Source: Mameliella sp. CS4 (lineage in GTDB: Bacteria > Pseudomonadota > Alphaproteobacteria > Rhodobacterales > Rhodobacteraceae). From it: 64,000 nucleotides of DNA. Below the pieces are notes generated by a model, which was not told the DNA's origin, did not search any database, and saw only the letters and a list, made by a program, of their open reading frames with translations. Positions 34,975 through 43,490 of the stretch are shown here, in pieces; positions within the stretch are counted from its first letter, which is position 1, and every line of letters starts with the position of its first letter. Both the position numbers and the translations under genes were made by a program. Where the stretch lies: contig NZ_JAHXRQ010000002.1 of the NCBI RefSeq assembly GCF_019392335.1, positions 62,001 through 126,000 of the forward strand. Reading direction: 5' to 3'.

Positions 34975-35517
34975 ATGAGGGACGGAACCGGGAACCGTCA
35001 TGTCATCCTGTCGGGCTGTTCTGGTGGCGGGAAATCGACCTTGCTGGCCGAGTTGAGGCGGCGGGGGTTCGCGACTGTCGAGGAACCGGGGCGGCGGATC
35101 GTGGCAGAAGAGATGCGGGGCGAGGGCCGGGCGCTGCCCTGGGTCGATCTGGCGGCCTTTGCGCGCCGGGCGATCGACCTTGCGCATCGTGACCGGGACG
35201 CTGTGGCGCAGGCGCCGGGCTGGGTCTTTTTCGACCGTGGCCTTGTCGATGCGACGATTGCGCTGGAGCATGCCATTGGCAAACCGGCGTCTTGCAGCCT
35301 GAGCGGAACGGCGCGGTTTCACAGGCAGGTCTTTCTTGTCCCGCCCTGGCCGGAAATCTACAGGCAGGACGGCGAACGCCAACAGGACCTTGCGGCAGGT
35401 GTCGAAGAATACAACCGCTTGTGCGACGCGCTTCCCCGGCTCGGCTATGCGCCGGTCATCCTGCCCAGGACCGACGTGGAGACGCGGGCGGATATCGTCC
35501 TTGGGTGCTTGCGGTAA
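34975..35517 (+). CDS. Small AAA-type P-loop ATPase
   Basis: 180 aa with Walker A LSGCSGGGKSTLLAELRRRG and EEPGRRIVAEEMRGEG directly after it, the AAA_28-like pattern; FFDRGLVDATIALEHAIG is the likely Walker B/sensor segment. This family resembles nucleotide or nicotinamide-riboside kinases; the substrate is unknown. The ATG at 34975 follows CGGAGAACG. It stands alone between priA and a convergent gene whose stop is 18 bp away. Confidence 0.8.
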   Translation: MRDGTGNRHVILSGCSGGGKSTLLAELRRRGFATVEEPGRRIVAEEMRGEGRALPWVDLAAFARRAIDLAHRDRDAVAQAPGWVFFDRGLVDATIALEHAIGKPASCSLSGTARFHRQVFLVPPWPEIYRQDGERQQDLAAGVEEYNRLCDALPRLGYAPVILPRTDVETRADIVLGCLR

Positions 35518-35535
35518 TCTGTTTCCATAGCGGTG

Positions 35536-37023
35536 CTATCGCCATTCCATGCGGCAGTTCACCAGCAGGCCAAGCGCGCCGCGCTGGCAGACCTTGACCC
35601 GCCGTTTCCTGGGCCTGGCCTGCTCCTCGGCCAGCCAGGCGTCGTAGAGATCGCGGCTGTCCTCGATCAGTCGGGTGCGCTGGCTTGCGTTCAGGTGGCC
35701 GGACGCGGGAAAGCCCCGTGCCTGTTGCCAGTCCCGGATGGCCCTGCGCGAGTTCGGACCCAGATCGCCATCGACACCACCGGTATCGAAGCCGGCCAGC
35801 GTCAGGCGGCGCTGGATCTCTTGCCGGGCGGCACGATCCAGGTTCAGGCGGGCCTCGTCCGCCTCTGTCGCAAGAGGGGCGATCAATGCAGCGGGCGGGG
35901 CGGTCGGGGGCGTGACCTCGGCACGGGACGCGTCCGGCGCAGGCATGGGACGGGCAGCTGCCAGGGCCTCGAAGAACTGTCCATCGCTCATGTCGGGGCG
36001 TTCGGGAATGTCCCTGATCGGCATGTCGGGGGGAAAGAAGAAGTAGCGGTAGAGGGGCGAGTTCGATAGCACGCCCACGTCAAGGAATTCCACCTTGCCC
36101 AAATGGCTGCGTTGCGCGGCATTGTTTTCCTGGATCAGGCGGCACTTGTACATCGCTTCGACGTGAAAGAAGTCTCGCGTCGTGATCCTGAGTTCGCCGG
36201 CCTCCCAGTTCGCGCTTTCGATCAAGTCGAGGGTCGGCCCCGTTGTGCGGTTGAACATGGCCATGACACCGGCATTCGGGGAACCATTGGTACAGGCATT
36301 CAGGACGGCGTGGTGACGATCGGTTGTCGGGAAGCCGACGGGGAACACCTCGATGTTCCAGGTCGCGGCCTCCTGCACGGTCCTGACATAATGCATGTCT
36401 TCGGGCGGGGTGCCGAGAATGGTCAGGAACAGCGCCTGGGGAAAAATCGACTGGCCCATACCTCTCATCCTGGCCAGGCGTTCGACGCTCTGTATTGCAA
36501 CGCGGTATGCGTCTTTCACCGCATCTTCGGTATATTCCCCCCGTGGCACGACAAGGCCGGGGGCGTGAAACCCCAATATACCACGCGGGTGCAGGCGGCG
36601 TTCGGGCAGGATAATGTCCTCGAAGGTGCGAAACGTGCCGTACATGAAGGTAAGTGCACAGGCGCTTTCGCAGGTCCGGTCCGGCCCAACGGCGGTTCGG
36701 ATGCCGATACTACCGATCACATTGCCCAGTTCGATGCCCTCAAGGTAGCTGCCGCCGTTGCTGTCGAGACAGAGTGTCCGGATACCGTCGGTGCTGCCAC
36801 TACCTGCAAACGCGGGTTCCCACCCGTTTTGCTCGGCAAAGCTGCGCAGCTTTTCCGCATCGCCGTCCCGGATCTCTCCGGTCAGCGTGGCGTCGCATTG
36901 CATGATGGCATCACCGCCCAGGGTGATGGTGGCAGGCAAGGCCGAGGCTGGCAGGAACAGTGCCGCCAGGGCAAAGACCAAGGCAAGGCCCCCTCGGCAG
37001 CGGTGTCGCGTTTCATCAAGCAT
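35536..37023 (-). CDS. Periplasmic Clp/crotonase-like protein with C-terminal peptidoglycan-binding domain
   Basis: 495 aa. After a signal peptide (CRGGLALVFALAALFLPASA) comes a ~200-residue domain with the ClpP/crotonase-like pattern LCLDSNGGSYLEGIELGNVI, then GPDRTCESACALTFMYGTFR and ILGFHAP, as in COG3904-type predicted periplasmic proteins. A Pro/Ala-rich linker (about residues 360-390) leads to a peptidoglycan-binding helical domain (RRLTLAGFDTGGVDGDLGPN). ATG 37023 was chosen; a longer upstream frame is non-specific. Whether it is an active serine protease is unclear. It is divergent from an S49 peptidase gene. Confidence 0.72.
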   Translation of the reverse strand: MLDETRHRCRGGLALVFALAALFLPASALPATITLGGDAIMQCDATLTGEIRDGDAEKLRSFAEQNGWEPAFAGSGSTDGIRTLCLDSNGGSYLEGIELGNVIGSIGIRTAVGPDRTCESACALTFMYGTFRTFEDIILPERRLHPRGILGFHAPGLVVPRGEYTEDAVKDAYRVAIQSVERLARMRGMGQSIFPQALFLTILGTPPEDMHYVRTVQEAATWNIEVFPVGFPTTDRHHAVLNACTNGSPNAGVMAMFNRTTGPTLDLIESANWEAGELRITTRDFFHVEAMYKCRLIQENNAAQRSHLGKVEFLDVGVLSNSPLYRYFFFPPDMPIRDIPERPDMSDGQFFEALAAARPMPAPDASRAEVTPPTAPPAALIAPLATEADEARLNLDRAARQEIQRRLTLAGFDTGGVDGDLGPNSRRAIRDWQQARGFPASGHLNASQRTRLIEDSRDLYDAWLAEEQARPRKRRVKVCQRGALGLLVNCRMEWR

Positions 37024-37190
37024 CGTAGGGCAGTCTTGTGACCGCCGGGCGGCTTGGCAAGAAAAACCTCGGAGGTGATTGCCCAGCCCGTTGGCAACAC
37101 CGCGTGGCGCCAGAGGTAAATGCACCACAACGCGGCGTCTTTTCGGCGCCTGCCTTGTTTGTCCCCGGCCCGCTCTCTACATGCCACGCC

Positions 37191-37988
37191 ATGAGACGTT
37201 GGGTTCCCTTCATGAAATCCGTTCCGCGGGTCGCGGTCGTGCGCCTGCAGGGCGCCATCGGCGTGCCCGGACGGTCGAGCATCTCTGATCGCTCGGTGGC
37301 GCCGCTGCTGGAAAAGGCATTCAAGTCGAAACCCGATGCGGTGGCGCTGGAAATCAATTCGCCCGGCGGCTCGCCGGTGCAAAGTTCGCTGATTGGCGCC
37401 CGCATTCGCAGGCTGGCCGAGGAACACGAGGTGCCCGTGCTGGCCTTTGTCGAGGATGTGGCGGCCTCTGGCGGCTATTGGATCGCAAGCGCGGCGGATG
37501 AAATCTGGTCCGATCCCAGCTCGATCCTGGGGTCCATCGGGGTGATCTCGGCGGGCTTTGGCCTTCCGGTTTTCCTGCAACGGCAGGGGATCGAACGGCG
37601 GGTGCATACGGCGGGCAAATCCAAGAGCATGATGGACCCGTTCCAGCCCGAAAAAGAAGAGGACGTGGCCCGGCTGAACCGCCTGCTGGAGCAATTGCAC
37701 GAGACCTTTATCGGCCATGTGAAGACCCGGCGGGGCGACAAGCTGACCGAAAACCCGGATCTTTACACCGGCGAGGTCTGGATCGGCCAGGCGGCGGTGG
37801 ACGAGGGGCTGGCCGATGGCATCGGCCACCTTGTTCCGCTGATGAAGGACCGTTTCGGCGACAAGACCCGGTTCAAGCGCTACGAGGCGCGCAAACCCCT
37901 GTTGCCGCGCCTGGGCGCGCAGGCAGTTCAGGGTGCACTGGGGGAAATCGAGGAACGCGCGGACTACGCGCGGTTTGGTCTGTCTTGA
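37191..37988 (+). CDS. S49-family peptidase (SppA/SohB-like)
   Basis: 265 aa, the short single-domain form. INSPGGSPVQSSLIGARI starts the fold; the candidate nucleophile is Ser93 in DVAASGGYWIASAADE, and the general-base Lys is in AGKSKSMMDPF (Lys143 or Lys145). SppA-type enzymes degrade cleaved signal peptides at the membrane; no strong transmembrane segment is seen here. The ATG at 37191 was chosen; a second ATG is at 37212. The next gene overlaps its stop by 4 bp. Confidence 0.92.
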   Translation: MRRWVPFMKSVPRVAVVRLQGAIGVPGRSSISDRSVAPLLEKAFKSKPDAVALEINSPGGSPVQSSLIGARIRRLAEEHEVPVLAFVEDVAASGGYWIASAADEIWSDPSSILGSIGVISAGFGLPVFLQRQGIERRVHTAGKSKSMMDPFQPEKEEDVARLNRLLEQLHETFIGHVKTRRGDKLTENPDLYTGEVWIGQAAVDEGLADGIGHLVPLMKDRFGDKTRFKRYEARKPLLPRLGAQAVQGALGEIEERADYARFGLS

Positions 37989-38179
37989 TCGTCAAGATCG
38001 TCGCCCTTTTCCTGGTGTTCATCGCCGTGCTGGGATTCTTCGGAAAGCTGCGGATTCCCGGTGCCAAACAGCTGGGCCAGTTGCGCGACCGCGCCCGCCT
38101 GAACGCCACCAAATGCCCGAAATGCGGTCGCTACCGTATCGGCCAGGGACCTTGCGACTGTCGCAAGGGGGGCAGCTGA
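37985..38179 (+). CDS. Small membrane-anchored zinc-ribbon-like protein
   Basis: 64 aa, beginning at a TTG at 37985 that overlaps the stop of the S49 peptidase (TTGA). One N-terminal transmembrane helix (IVKIVALFLVFIAVLGFFGK) is followed by a basic stretch and a Cys-rich tail CPKCGRYRIGQGPCDCRKGG, with four Cys able to bind one zinc. No ATG is available nearby, and the ribosome-binding site is weak, consistent with coupling to the upstream gene. The next gene, an antiporter, starts right after its stop. Confidence 0.72.
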   Translation: MIVKIVALFLVFIAVLGFFGKLRIPGAKQLGQLRDRARLNATKCPKCGRYRIGQGPCDCRKGGS

Positions 38180-38180
38180 G

Positions 38181-39128
38181 ATGGTCTACCTCTACGCGGT
38201 TCTTGGGCTGCTGATCCTGCTTCTGGCGGGGGACGCGCTGGTCAAGGGGGCGGTGAACCTCTCCTTGCGGGTTGGTATTCCGGCCCTTGTCGTCAGCCTG
38301 ACCATCGTCGCCTTCGGCACCTCGGCGCCGGAACTCCTGATCTCGATCAAGGCGGCGCTGGAGAATGCGCCGGGCATCGCCTTGGGCAACGTGGTGGGAT
38401 CGAATACCGCCAACGTGCTGCTTGTCTTGGGCGTGCCGGGGCTGATCACGGTCATGCACACCAGCCAGTGCGACACGCGCAGCAGTTACCTACAGATGAT
38501 AGGCGGCACGCTGGTCTTCATCGCGCTGGGTTTTCGCGGGGTCTTTGACTGGACCGCCGGGCTGATCCTGCTGACGCTGCTGATCCTGATCCTGGGCAGC
38601 CAGTTGCGCACCGCGCTGCGACACCGCGCCGAAGGTCAGGCCGACGAAGAGCTGGAAGAACCGGAAGGTGCCGACCCCGACATGCCCTGGTGGCGGATCG
38701 GGCTGTACCTGGCGCTGGGCCTGATCGGCCTGCCCCTGGGCGCCGACCTGCTGGTTGACAGCGCAGAGGAGATCGCCCGCATGTTCGGCGTTCCGGATGC
38801 GGTGATCGGGCTGACTCTGGTGGCGCTTGGCACTTCCTTGCCGGAACTGGCGACGACGGTCATGGCCGCGATCCGCCAACAGGCCGACGTCGCCATCGGC
38901 AACGTGATCGGGTCCAACCTGTTCAACCTGCTGGCCATCATCGGGGTTGCCTCGCTCATCGCTCCGATCCAGGTCGGGCCGGGCTTCCTGCAGTTCGATT
39001 TCTGGGTGATGCTGGGGGCCTCCTTGTTGCTCTTGCCCTTCGTCTTTTTCGGGCGCGACCTGGGGCGGATCTGGGGCATCGTCTTGTCGGCGCTTTATCT
39101 GGGCTATGTCACAGTCGTATTGCTGTGA
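38181..39128 (+). CDS. Calcium/sodium antiporter, CaCA family (YrbG-like)
   Basis: 315-aa inner membrane protein with the two inverted alpha-repeats of the family: FGTSAPELLISI / LGNVVGSNTANVLLVLGVPG in the first half and LGTSLPELATTV / IGNVIGSNLFNLLAIIGVAS in the second. About ten hydrophobic segments. It exchanges Ca2+ (or another cation) for Na+/H+. The GTG/ATG region of the next gene begins at its stop. Confidence 0.93.
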   Translation: MVYLYAVLGLLILLLAGDALVKGAVNLSLRVGIPALVVSLTIVAFGTSAPELLISIKAALENAPGIALGNVVGSNTANVLLVLGVPGLITVMHTSQCDTRSSYLQMIGGTLVFIALGFRGVFDWTAGLILLTLLILILGSQLRTALRHRAEGQADEELEEPEGADPDMPWWRIGLYLALGLIGLPLGADLLVDSAEEIARMFGVPDAVIGLTLVALGTSLPELATTVMAAIRQQADVAIGNVIGSNLFNLLAIIGVASLIAPIQVGPGFLQFDFWVMLGASLLLLPFVFFGRDLGRIWGIVLSALYLGYVTVVLL

Positions 39129-39139
39129 CGGAGAACCAC

Positions 39140-39931
39140 ATGGGTGACGTAACGGGGCGCGCGCTGGTGACGGGCGCGGGCCGAAGGCTGGGCCGGGCCA
39201 TGGCCGAGACACTGGCAGACCAGGGCTACGCCGTGGCGGTTCACTACGCGGGGTCAAAGGCTGCGGCACAGGAGGTCGTGGCCGGGATCGAGGCACGCGG
39301 AGGGCAGGCCGTGGCCCTGCAGGCGGACCTGCTGGACGAGGCTCAGGCGCAGGCGTTGCTGCCGCGCGCGGCAGAGGCGCTGGGCGGCCCGGTGACGGTG
39401 CTGGTGAACAACGCCTCTGTCTTTGAATATGACGATATCGACAGCGCCACGCGGCAAAGCTGGGACCGCCATTTCGAAAGCAACCTGCGGGCGCCCTTCG
39501 TTCTGATCCAGGCATTGGCCGCCCAGGTGCCCGATCCGGCGCGGGACGCGCGCGAAGAGCCGGTGGCGCAGGGGCTGGTGGTCAATATGATCGACCAGCG
39601 GGTGCGCAAGCTGACGCCCGAATTCATGAGCTACACCCTGGCGAAATCCGCCCTCTGGACGCTGACGCAGACCGCGGCGCAGGCGCTGGCGCCGCGCGTG
39701 CGGGTCAACGGGATTGGCCCCGGTCCGACCCTGCAGGGCGGTCGGCAGGACGCCGGGGCCTTTGCCCGCCAGAGGGCGTCGACGGTGTTGGAGCGTGGCG
39801 CCGACCCCGACGACATCACCGCCGCGCTGACCTTTCTTTTAGGGGCGAAAACCGTCACCGGGCAGCTGATTTGCGTTGATGGGGGCCAACACCTGGGGTG
39901 GCAGACTCCCGACGTCGTCGGTGTCGAATAA
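39140..39931 (+). CDS. Short-chain dehydrogenase, FolM/pteridine-reductase type
   Basis: 263 aa. The N-terminal dinucleotide motif is TGAGRRLGRAMAETL, the TGxxxRxG variant typical of FolM and pteridine reductases rather than the usual TGxxxGxG. NNAS and the catalytic YTLAKSALW (Tyr/Lys) follow. The likely role is NADPH-dependent reduction of dihydromonapterin or dihydrofolate; this is a family inference. The ATG at 39140 follows GGAG; a GTG at 39125 overlapping the antiporter stop is an alternative. Confidence 0.85.
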   Translation: MGDVTGRALVTGAGRRLGRAMAETLADQGYAVAVHYAGSKAAAQEVVAGIEARGGQAVALQADLLDEAQAQALLPRAAEALGGPVTVLVNNASVFEYDDIDSATRQSWDRHFESNLRAPFVLIQALAAQVPDPARDAREEPVAQGLVVNMIDQRVRKLTPEFMSYTLAKSALWTLTQTAAQALAPRVRVNGIGPGPTLQGGRQDAGAFARQRASTVLERGADPDDITAALTFLLGAKTVTGQLICVDGGQHLGWQTPDVVGVE

Positions 39932-40240
39932 GGGGATGCGCCCCAGAGTTGTGCACGGGTCACAAAGTCTTAACAAAAGCGTTACGAAAAGGTTATTGGT
40001 CTCAATGACTTGCAACGTGATAGCTTTTTTATGATTTAATATCAGCTGCTTATATTATCGCCTAAAAATTGGGCAGGTCGGCGAAGTGGGCCGTAAACAA
40101 GGAAAAAATCGACCTACCCGGATTTTGCCCGCAGAGTTATCCACATATTCGGTGGATGCTTAAGTGCTTGAAACGGCCATCGTTGCATTGCAGCACAGGC
40201 AAGGAATCGCGCATTTTGAGTTTGGGCAGGAATACCGCCA
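39932..40240. promoter_or_regulatory. AT-rich gene-free region upstream of uvrC
   Basis: 309 bp without a gene. The centre (about 39965-40070) is visibly AT-rich in an otherwise GC-rich window, with TTTTTTATGATTTAATAT and an imperfect palindrome around CAGCTG (40043-40048). A consensus DnaA box lies at 40137-40145. I could not fix a promoter; TATGAT (40030-40035) has no properly spaced -35. Confidence 0.6.
40137..40145 (+). promoter_or_regulatory. Perfect DnaA box
   Basis: TTATCCACA, identical to the bacterial DnaA consensus, about 95 bp upstream of the uvrC start and next to the AT-rich tract. Confidence 0.6.
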
Positions 40241-42112
40241 TTGAGTGAGCAAAACGGGGAGCAAGGCCGCGTGCCAAAGGGCCACGAGATCATCCACGGA
40301 TACCTCAAGACTCTGGACTCTTCGCCCGGGGTCTATCGCATGCTGGATGACCAGAGCCGGGTGCTTTACGTCGGCAAGGCGCGCAACCTCAAGGCCCGGG
40401 TGTCGAGCTACGCCCGACCCACGGGGCACTCGCGGCGCATCGCCCGGATGATCTCGGAAACCGCGTCGATGATGTTCCTCACGACCCGGACAGAGACCGA
40501 AGCGCTGTTGCTGGAACAGAACCTGATCAAGCAGCTCAAGCCCAAGTTCAACGTGCTGCTGCGGGACGACAAGTCCTTCCCGAACATCCTGGTGACCGAC
40601 CACGCCTTTCCGATGATCAAGAAGCACCGGGGTGCCAAGAAGGAAAAGGGCGCCTACTATGGTCCCTTCGCCAGCGCGGGCGCGGTGAACCGGGTGCTGA
40701 ACCAGCTGCAAAAGGCGTTCCTGCTGCGCAACTGCACGGACAGTATGTTCGAGACACGCACCCGGCCCTGCCTGCAGTACCAGATCAAGCGCTGTACCGC
40801 GCCCTGTGTCGGCAAGATCTCGGAAGAGGACTATGCCCGCAGTGTGAAGGATGCACAGCGCTATCTCTCGGGCAAGTCGACCGAGGTGCAGGAGCGGCTC
40901 AAGACCCAGATGGCCGAGGCCTCGGAGGCGATGGAGTTCGAGCGCGCCGCCGCCCTGCGCGACCGCATTCGCGCGCTGACACAAGTCCAGACCGCACAGG
41001 GGATCAACCCGCAGACCACCGCCGAGGCGGATGTGATCGCGCTGTACCTGGAAAACGGCCAGGCCTGCGTGCAGGTGTTTTTCATCCGGGCCAACCAGAA
41101 CTGGGGCAACCGCGATTTCTATCCCCGCGTGGGCGAGGACGTGGGCGCCGCCGAGGTCATGGAGGCCTTCCTGGGCCAGTTCTATGACCAGAAGGAACCG
41201 GCGCGGCAGATCCTGCTGTCACATGGCATCGAGGACGAGGACCTGATGCGCGAGGCGCTGACTGACAAGCTTGGCCGCAAGGTCGAGATCGCGGTGCCGC
41301 AACGGGGCGAGAAGGCGGAGCTGGTAGAGGGCGCCCTGCGCAACGCCAAGGAGAGCCTGGGCCGCAAGATGGCCGAGACCGCGACGCAGGCGAAGCTCTT
41401 GCGCGGGCTGGCCGAGGCCTTTGAGCTCGGCGCACCGCCGCAGCGGGTGGAGGTCTATGACAACAGCCATATCCAGGGCACCAACGCCGTGGGCGCGATG
41501 ATCGTCGCCGGGCCGGACGGCTACATGAAGAACCAGTACCGCAAGTTCAACATCAAGGGGGACGACCTCGTGCCCGGCGATGACTTCGGCATGATGAAGG
41601 AGGTTCTGAAGCGGCGCCTGTCCCGGTTGCAGAAAGAGGATCCGGACCGCACCAAAGGGCTGTGGCCGGACCTGATGCTGATCGATGGCGGCGCCGGTCA
41701 GATCAGTGCGGTGGCCGAGATAATGGCCGAGCAGGGCGTGGACGACCTGCCCTTTGTCGGGGTGGCCAAGGGGATCGACCGCGATGCCGGCAAGGAGGAG
41801 TTCCACCGCCCCGGCCAGCGCCCCTTTGCCCTGCGCCACAACGATCCGGTGCTCTATTTCGTGCAGCGCCTCCGAGACGAGGCGCACCGATTTGCGATCG
41901 GCACGCACCGGGCGAAACGAGCGAAATCGCAGATGGCCAACCCGCTGGACGAAGTGCCGGGCGTCGGCGCCGCACGCAAGCGCGCGCTCCTGGCGCATTT
42001 CGGCTCTGCCAAGGCTGTCAGCCGCGCCAACCTGGCCGATCTGAAGGCGGTGGAGGGGGTGAGCGGGGCGCTGGCCGAAAGGATCTACGCCTATTTCAAC
42101 GAAAAGGCCTAA
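40241..42112 (+). CDS. uvrC: Excinuclease ABC subunit C
   Basis: 623 aa. GIY-YIG nuclease domain at the N-terminus (GVYRML...LYVGKA, then [14 protein letters not shown]), UVR domain ([16 protein letters not shown]), RNase H-like C-terminal nuclease core ([27 protein letters not shown]) and terminal helix-hairpin-helix ([20 protein letters not shown]). It makes both incisions in nucleotide excision repair. The start is uncertain: TTG at 40241 (AGGAA upstream) or GTG at 40271. Confidence 0.96.
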   Translation: MSEQNGEQGRVPKGHEIIHGYLKTLDSSPGVYRMLDDQSRVLYVGKARNLKARVSSYARPTGHSRRIARMISETASMMFLTTRTETEALLLEQNLIKQLKPKFNVLLRDDKSFPNILVTDHAFPMIKKHRGAKKEKGAYYGPFASAGAVNRVLNQLQKAFLLRNCTDSMFETRTRPCLQYQIKRCTAPCVGKISEEDYARSVKDAQRYLSGKSTEVQERLKTQMAEASEAMEFERAAALRDRIRALTQVQTAQGINPQTTAEADVIALYLENGQACVQVFFIRANQNWGNRDFYPRVGEDVGAAEVMEAFLGQFYDQKEPARQILLSHGIEDEDLMREALTDKLGRKVEIAVPQRGEKAELVEGALRNAKESLGRKMAETATQAKLLRGLAEAFELGAPPQRVEVYDNSHIQGTNAVGAMIVAGPDGYMKNQYRKFNIKGDDLVPGDDFGMMKEVLKRRLSRLQKEDPDRTKGLWPDLMLIDGGAGQISAVAEIMAEQGVDDLPFVGVAKGIDRDAGKEEFHRPGQRPFALRHNDPVLYFVQRLRDEAHRFAIGTHRAKRAKSQMANPLDEVPGVGAARKRALLAHFGSAKAVSRANLADLKAVEGVSGALAERIYAYFNEKA

Positions 42113-42201
42113 TCCAATTGGCACGCCTGCGGCGTGACAGGTTCAGCTTGCGTGACCGCAAGCCACTGAGGGGCGCTGCCCCTCTGCGCTGCGCGCATTC
42201 A

Positions 42202-42298
42202 CCCCGGAGGTATTTGTCGCCCAAAGAAGCCAAGAGCGCGTGCACTGTGTTTCTTTGGGCCAAAAATACCTCCGGGGGGTTCGGGGGGCTGGCCCCCC
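42202..42298. repeat. Composite dispersed palindromic repeat (full copy)
   Basis: CCCCGGAGGTATTT (42202-42215) is the reverse complement of AAATACCTCCGGGG (42264-42277). Inside it CCCAAAGAA (42220-42228) pairs with TTCTTTGGG (42251-42259). A CGGGGGG/CCCCCCG hairpin follows to 42298, and GAGGGGC/GCCCCTC precedes it. It lies between the convergent uvrC and thioesterase genes. Confidence 0.8.
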
Positions 42299-42309
42299 GT
42301 CCGGCGCTC

Positions 42310-42741
42310 TCAGCCTCGGAGGGTATTGAATGAGGCGCGAATCGTGTCGGGGATGGGCGTCGGGCGGCCGTCATCGCCGGTCAGCACCTGGGTGAAGAAG
42401 CCTTCGGCGCTGGCCGTGTCTTCGTCGTTGCGAAACAGGCCGACCTCGAACCGGACCGAGGAGGTGCCGAGGTGGCCGATGCGCAGCCCGGCGTGGATGA
42501 GATCGGGAAAGCCGGTTTCGGAATGGTATCGGCAGCCGGTTTCGACCGTCAGCAGGCGCAGTGCCTCGGGGCCGCGGATGTTGATGCCATTGTCCATCTG
42601 CCAGAGGCTGATGCCGGTGTCGAAGAAAGAGAGGTAGGTGGCGTTGTTCATGTGGCCGTATTCGTCGTTGTCCATCCAGCGGGTGGGCAGCGTGCGGAAG
42701 GCCAGGTAATCGGCGCGGGTGCCGGGGGGCGTGCGTGTCAT
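42310..42741 (-). CDS. 4-hydroxybenzoyl-CoA-type thioesterase
   Basis: 143-aa hotdog-fold protein with the motif RWMDNDEYGHMNNATYLSFF, where the catalytic Asp and the HMNN are those of the 4HBT/YbgC group. It hydrolyses a short-chain or aromatic acyl-CoA; the substrate is not known. Its start overlaps the stop of the TIGR02186 gene by 4 bp, so it is the last gene of a three-gene minus-strand operon with the TauE-like exporter. Confidence 0.88.
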   Translation of the reverse strand: MTRTPPGTRADYLAFRTLPTRWMDNDEYGHMNNATYLSFFDTGISLWQMDNGINIRGPEALRLLTVETGCRYHSETGFPDLIHAGLRIGHLGTSSVRFEVGLFRNDEDTASAEGFFTQVLTGDDGRPTPIPDTIRASFNTLRG

Positions 42742-43490
42742 TGCGACCTCAGGATGCGAAAGGCGGTGGAGGCGCCCCAGCCCGCCGCGATGGCGATGAA
42801 GAGCGACATCAACCCGTAGACGAAGGGCTGTTGCCGGGACAGGGCGTAGAGCCAGCGTTCCAGCCCGACCTTGCGCACCTCGATTTCCGTTTCGTAGGTG
42901 CTGATGACGTTGCCGCCTCGGGTCAGGAAGATGCGCGTCGGATAGGTGCCCTCGGTCAGGTTGGCGGGCATTGAGATGGCGGTGTCGAAGAGTGTCTGTT
43001 CCCGCACCGTCACCGTATCTTCCAGCAGTTGGTAGGTGCCTTCGCGGGTGCGGATGCGGATCACCGCCTCGGTAAAGCTCTGCGCGTCGGGCACGTCCAT
43101 CGGCGCGCCGACGGAGCGGATGGCTCGAGGAATCGAGATCTTGTGGCGGAGGTCCTCGGTTTTTGAGATCACCTGGCCCCAGGGGGCCGAGGTGGCAATG
43201 GCGTAGAAGCTGGGGGCGGCGTCGACCTCGACCGAGTGGGCATTGACCCAGATCCCGAACCGCCGTGCCTGGCGCCAGACCGTGACCGGCTGATGTGGGC
43301 CGGCCACGGTGACGATGACCTGCAGCGGGTCTGCCTCGATCGGAGTTTCGCGCTTGATTGCTCCGAAGATCAGGATGTCGGACCCGTCGAAATCGGTGGA
43401 GATCTGGACGATCTCCTTGCTGAGGCCCAGTACCACTTCTTCTGCCCGGGCGGGCAGGGCGAAAACCAGCAGGAGCAGCAGAAGGCGCAT
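42738..43490 (-). CDS. TIGR02186-family membrane-anchored protein
   Basis: 250 aa: a signal peptide (RLLLLLLVFALPARA), a beta-rich periplasmic domain (VVLGLSKEIVQISTDFDGSD, TVWRQARRFGIWVNA) and one C-terminal transmembrane helix (PFVYGLMSLFIAIAAGWGAS). This layout is that of the alphaproteobacterial family TIGR02186, which habitually accompanies TauE/SafE-type transporters. Its ATG shares one base with the transporter stop. Its role is unknown; it is presumably a partner of the transporter. Confidence 0.88.
   Translation of the reverse strand: MRLLLLLLVFALPARAEEVVLGLSKEIVQISTDFDGSDILIFGAIKRETPIEADPLQVIVTVAGPHQPVTVWRQARRFGIWVNAHSVEVDAAPSFYAIATSAPWGQVISKTEDLRHKISIPRAIRSVGAPMDVPDAQSFTEAVIRIRTREGTYQLLEDTVTVREQTLFDTAISMPANLTEGTYPTRIFLTRGGNVISTYETEIEVRKVGLERWLYALSRQQPFVYGLMSLFIAIAAGWGASTAFRILRSQ

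Noticed and set aside
39932..40240. Chromosomal replication origin
   Set aside because: Only one perfect DnaA box was seen and no dnaA, hemE, parAB or rpmH context; reported only as a DnaA-linked AT-rich region.
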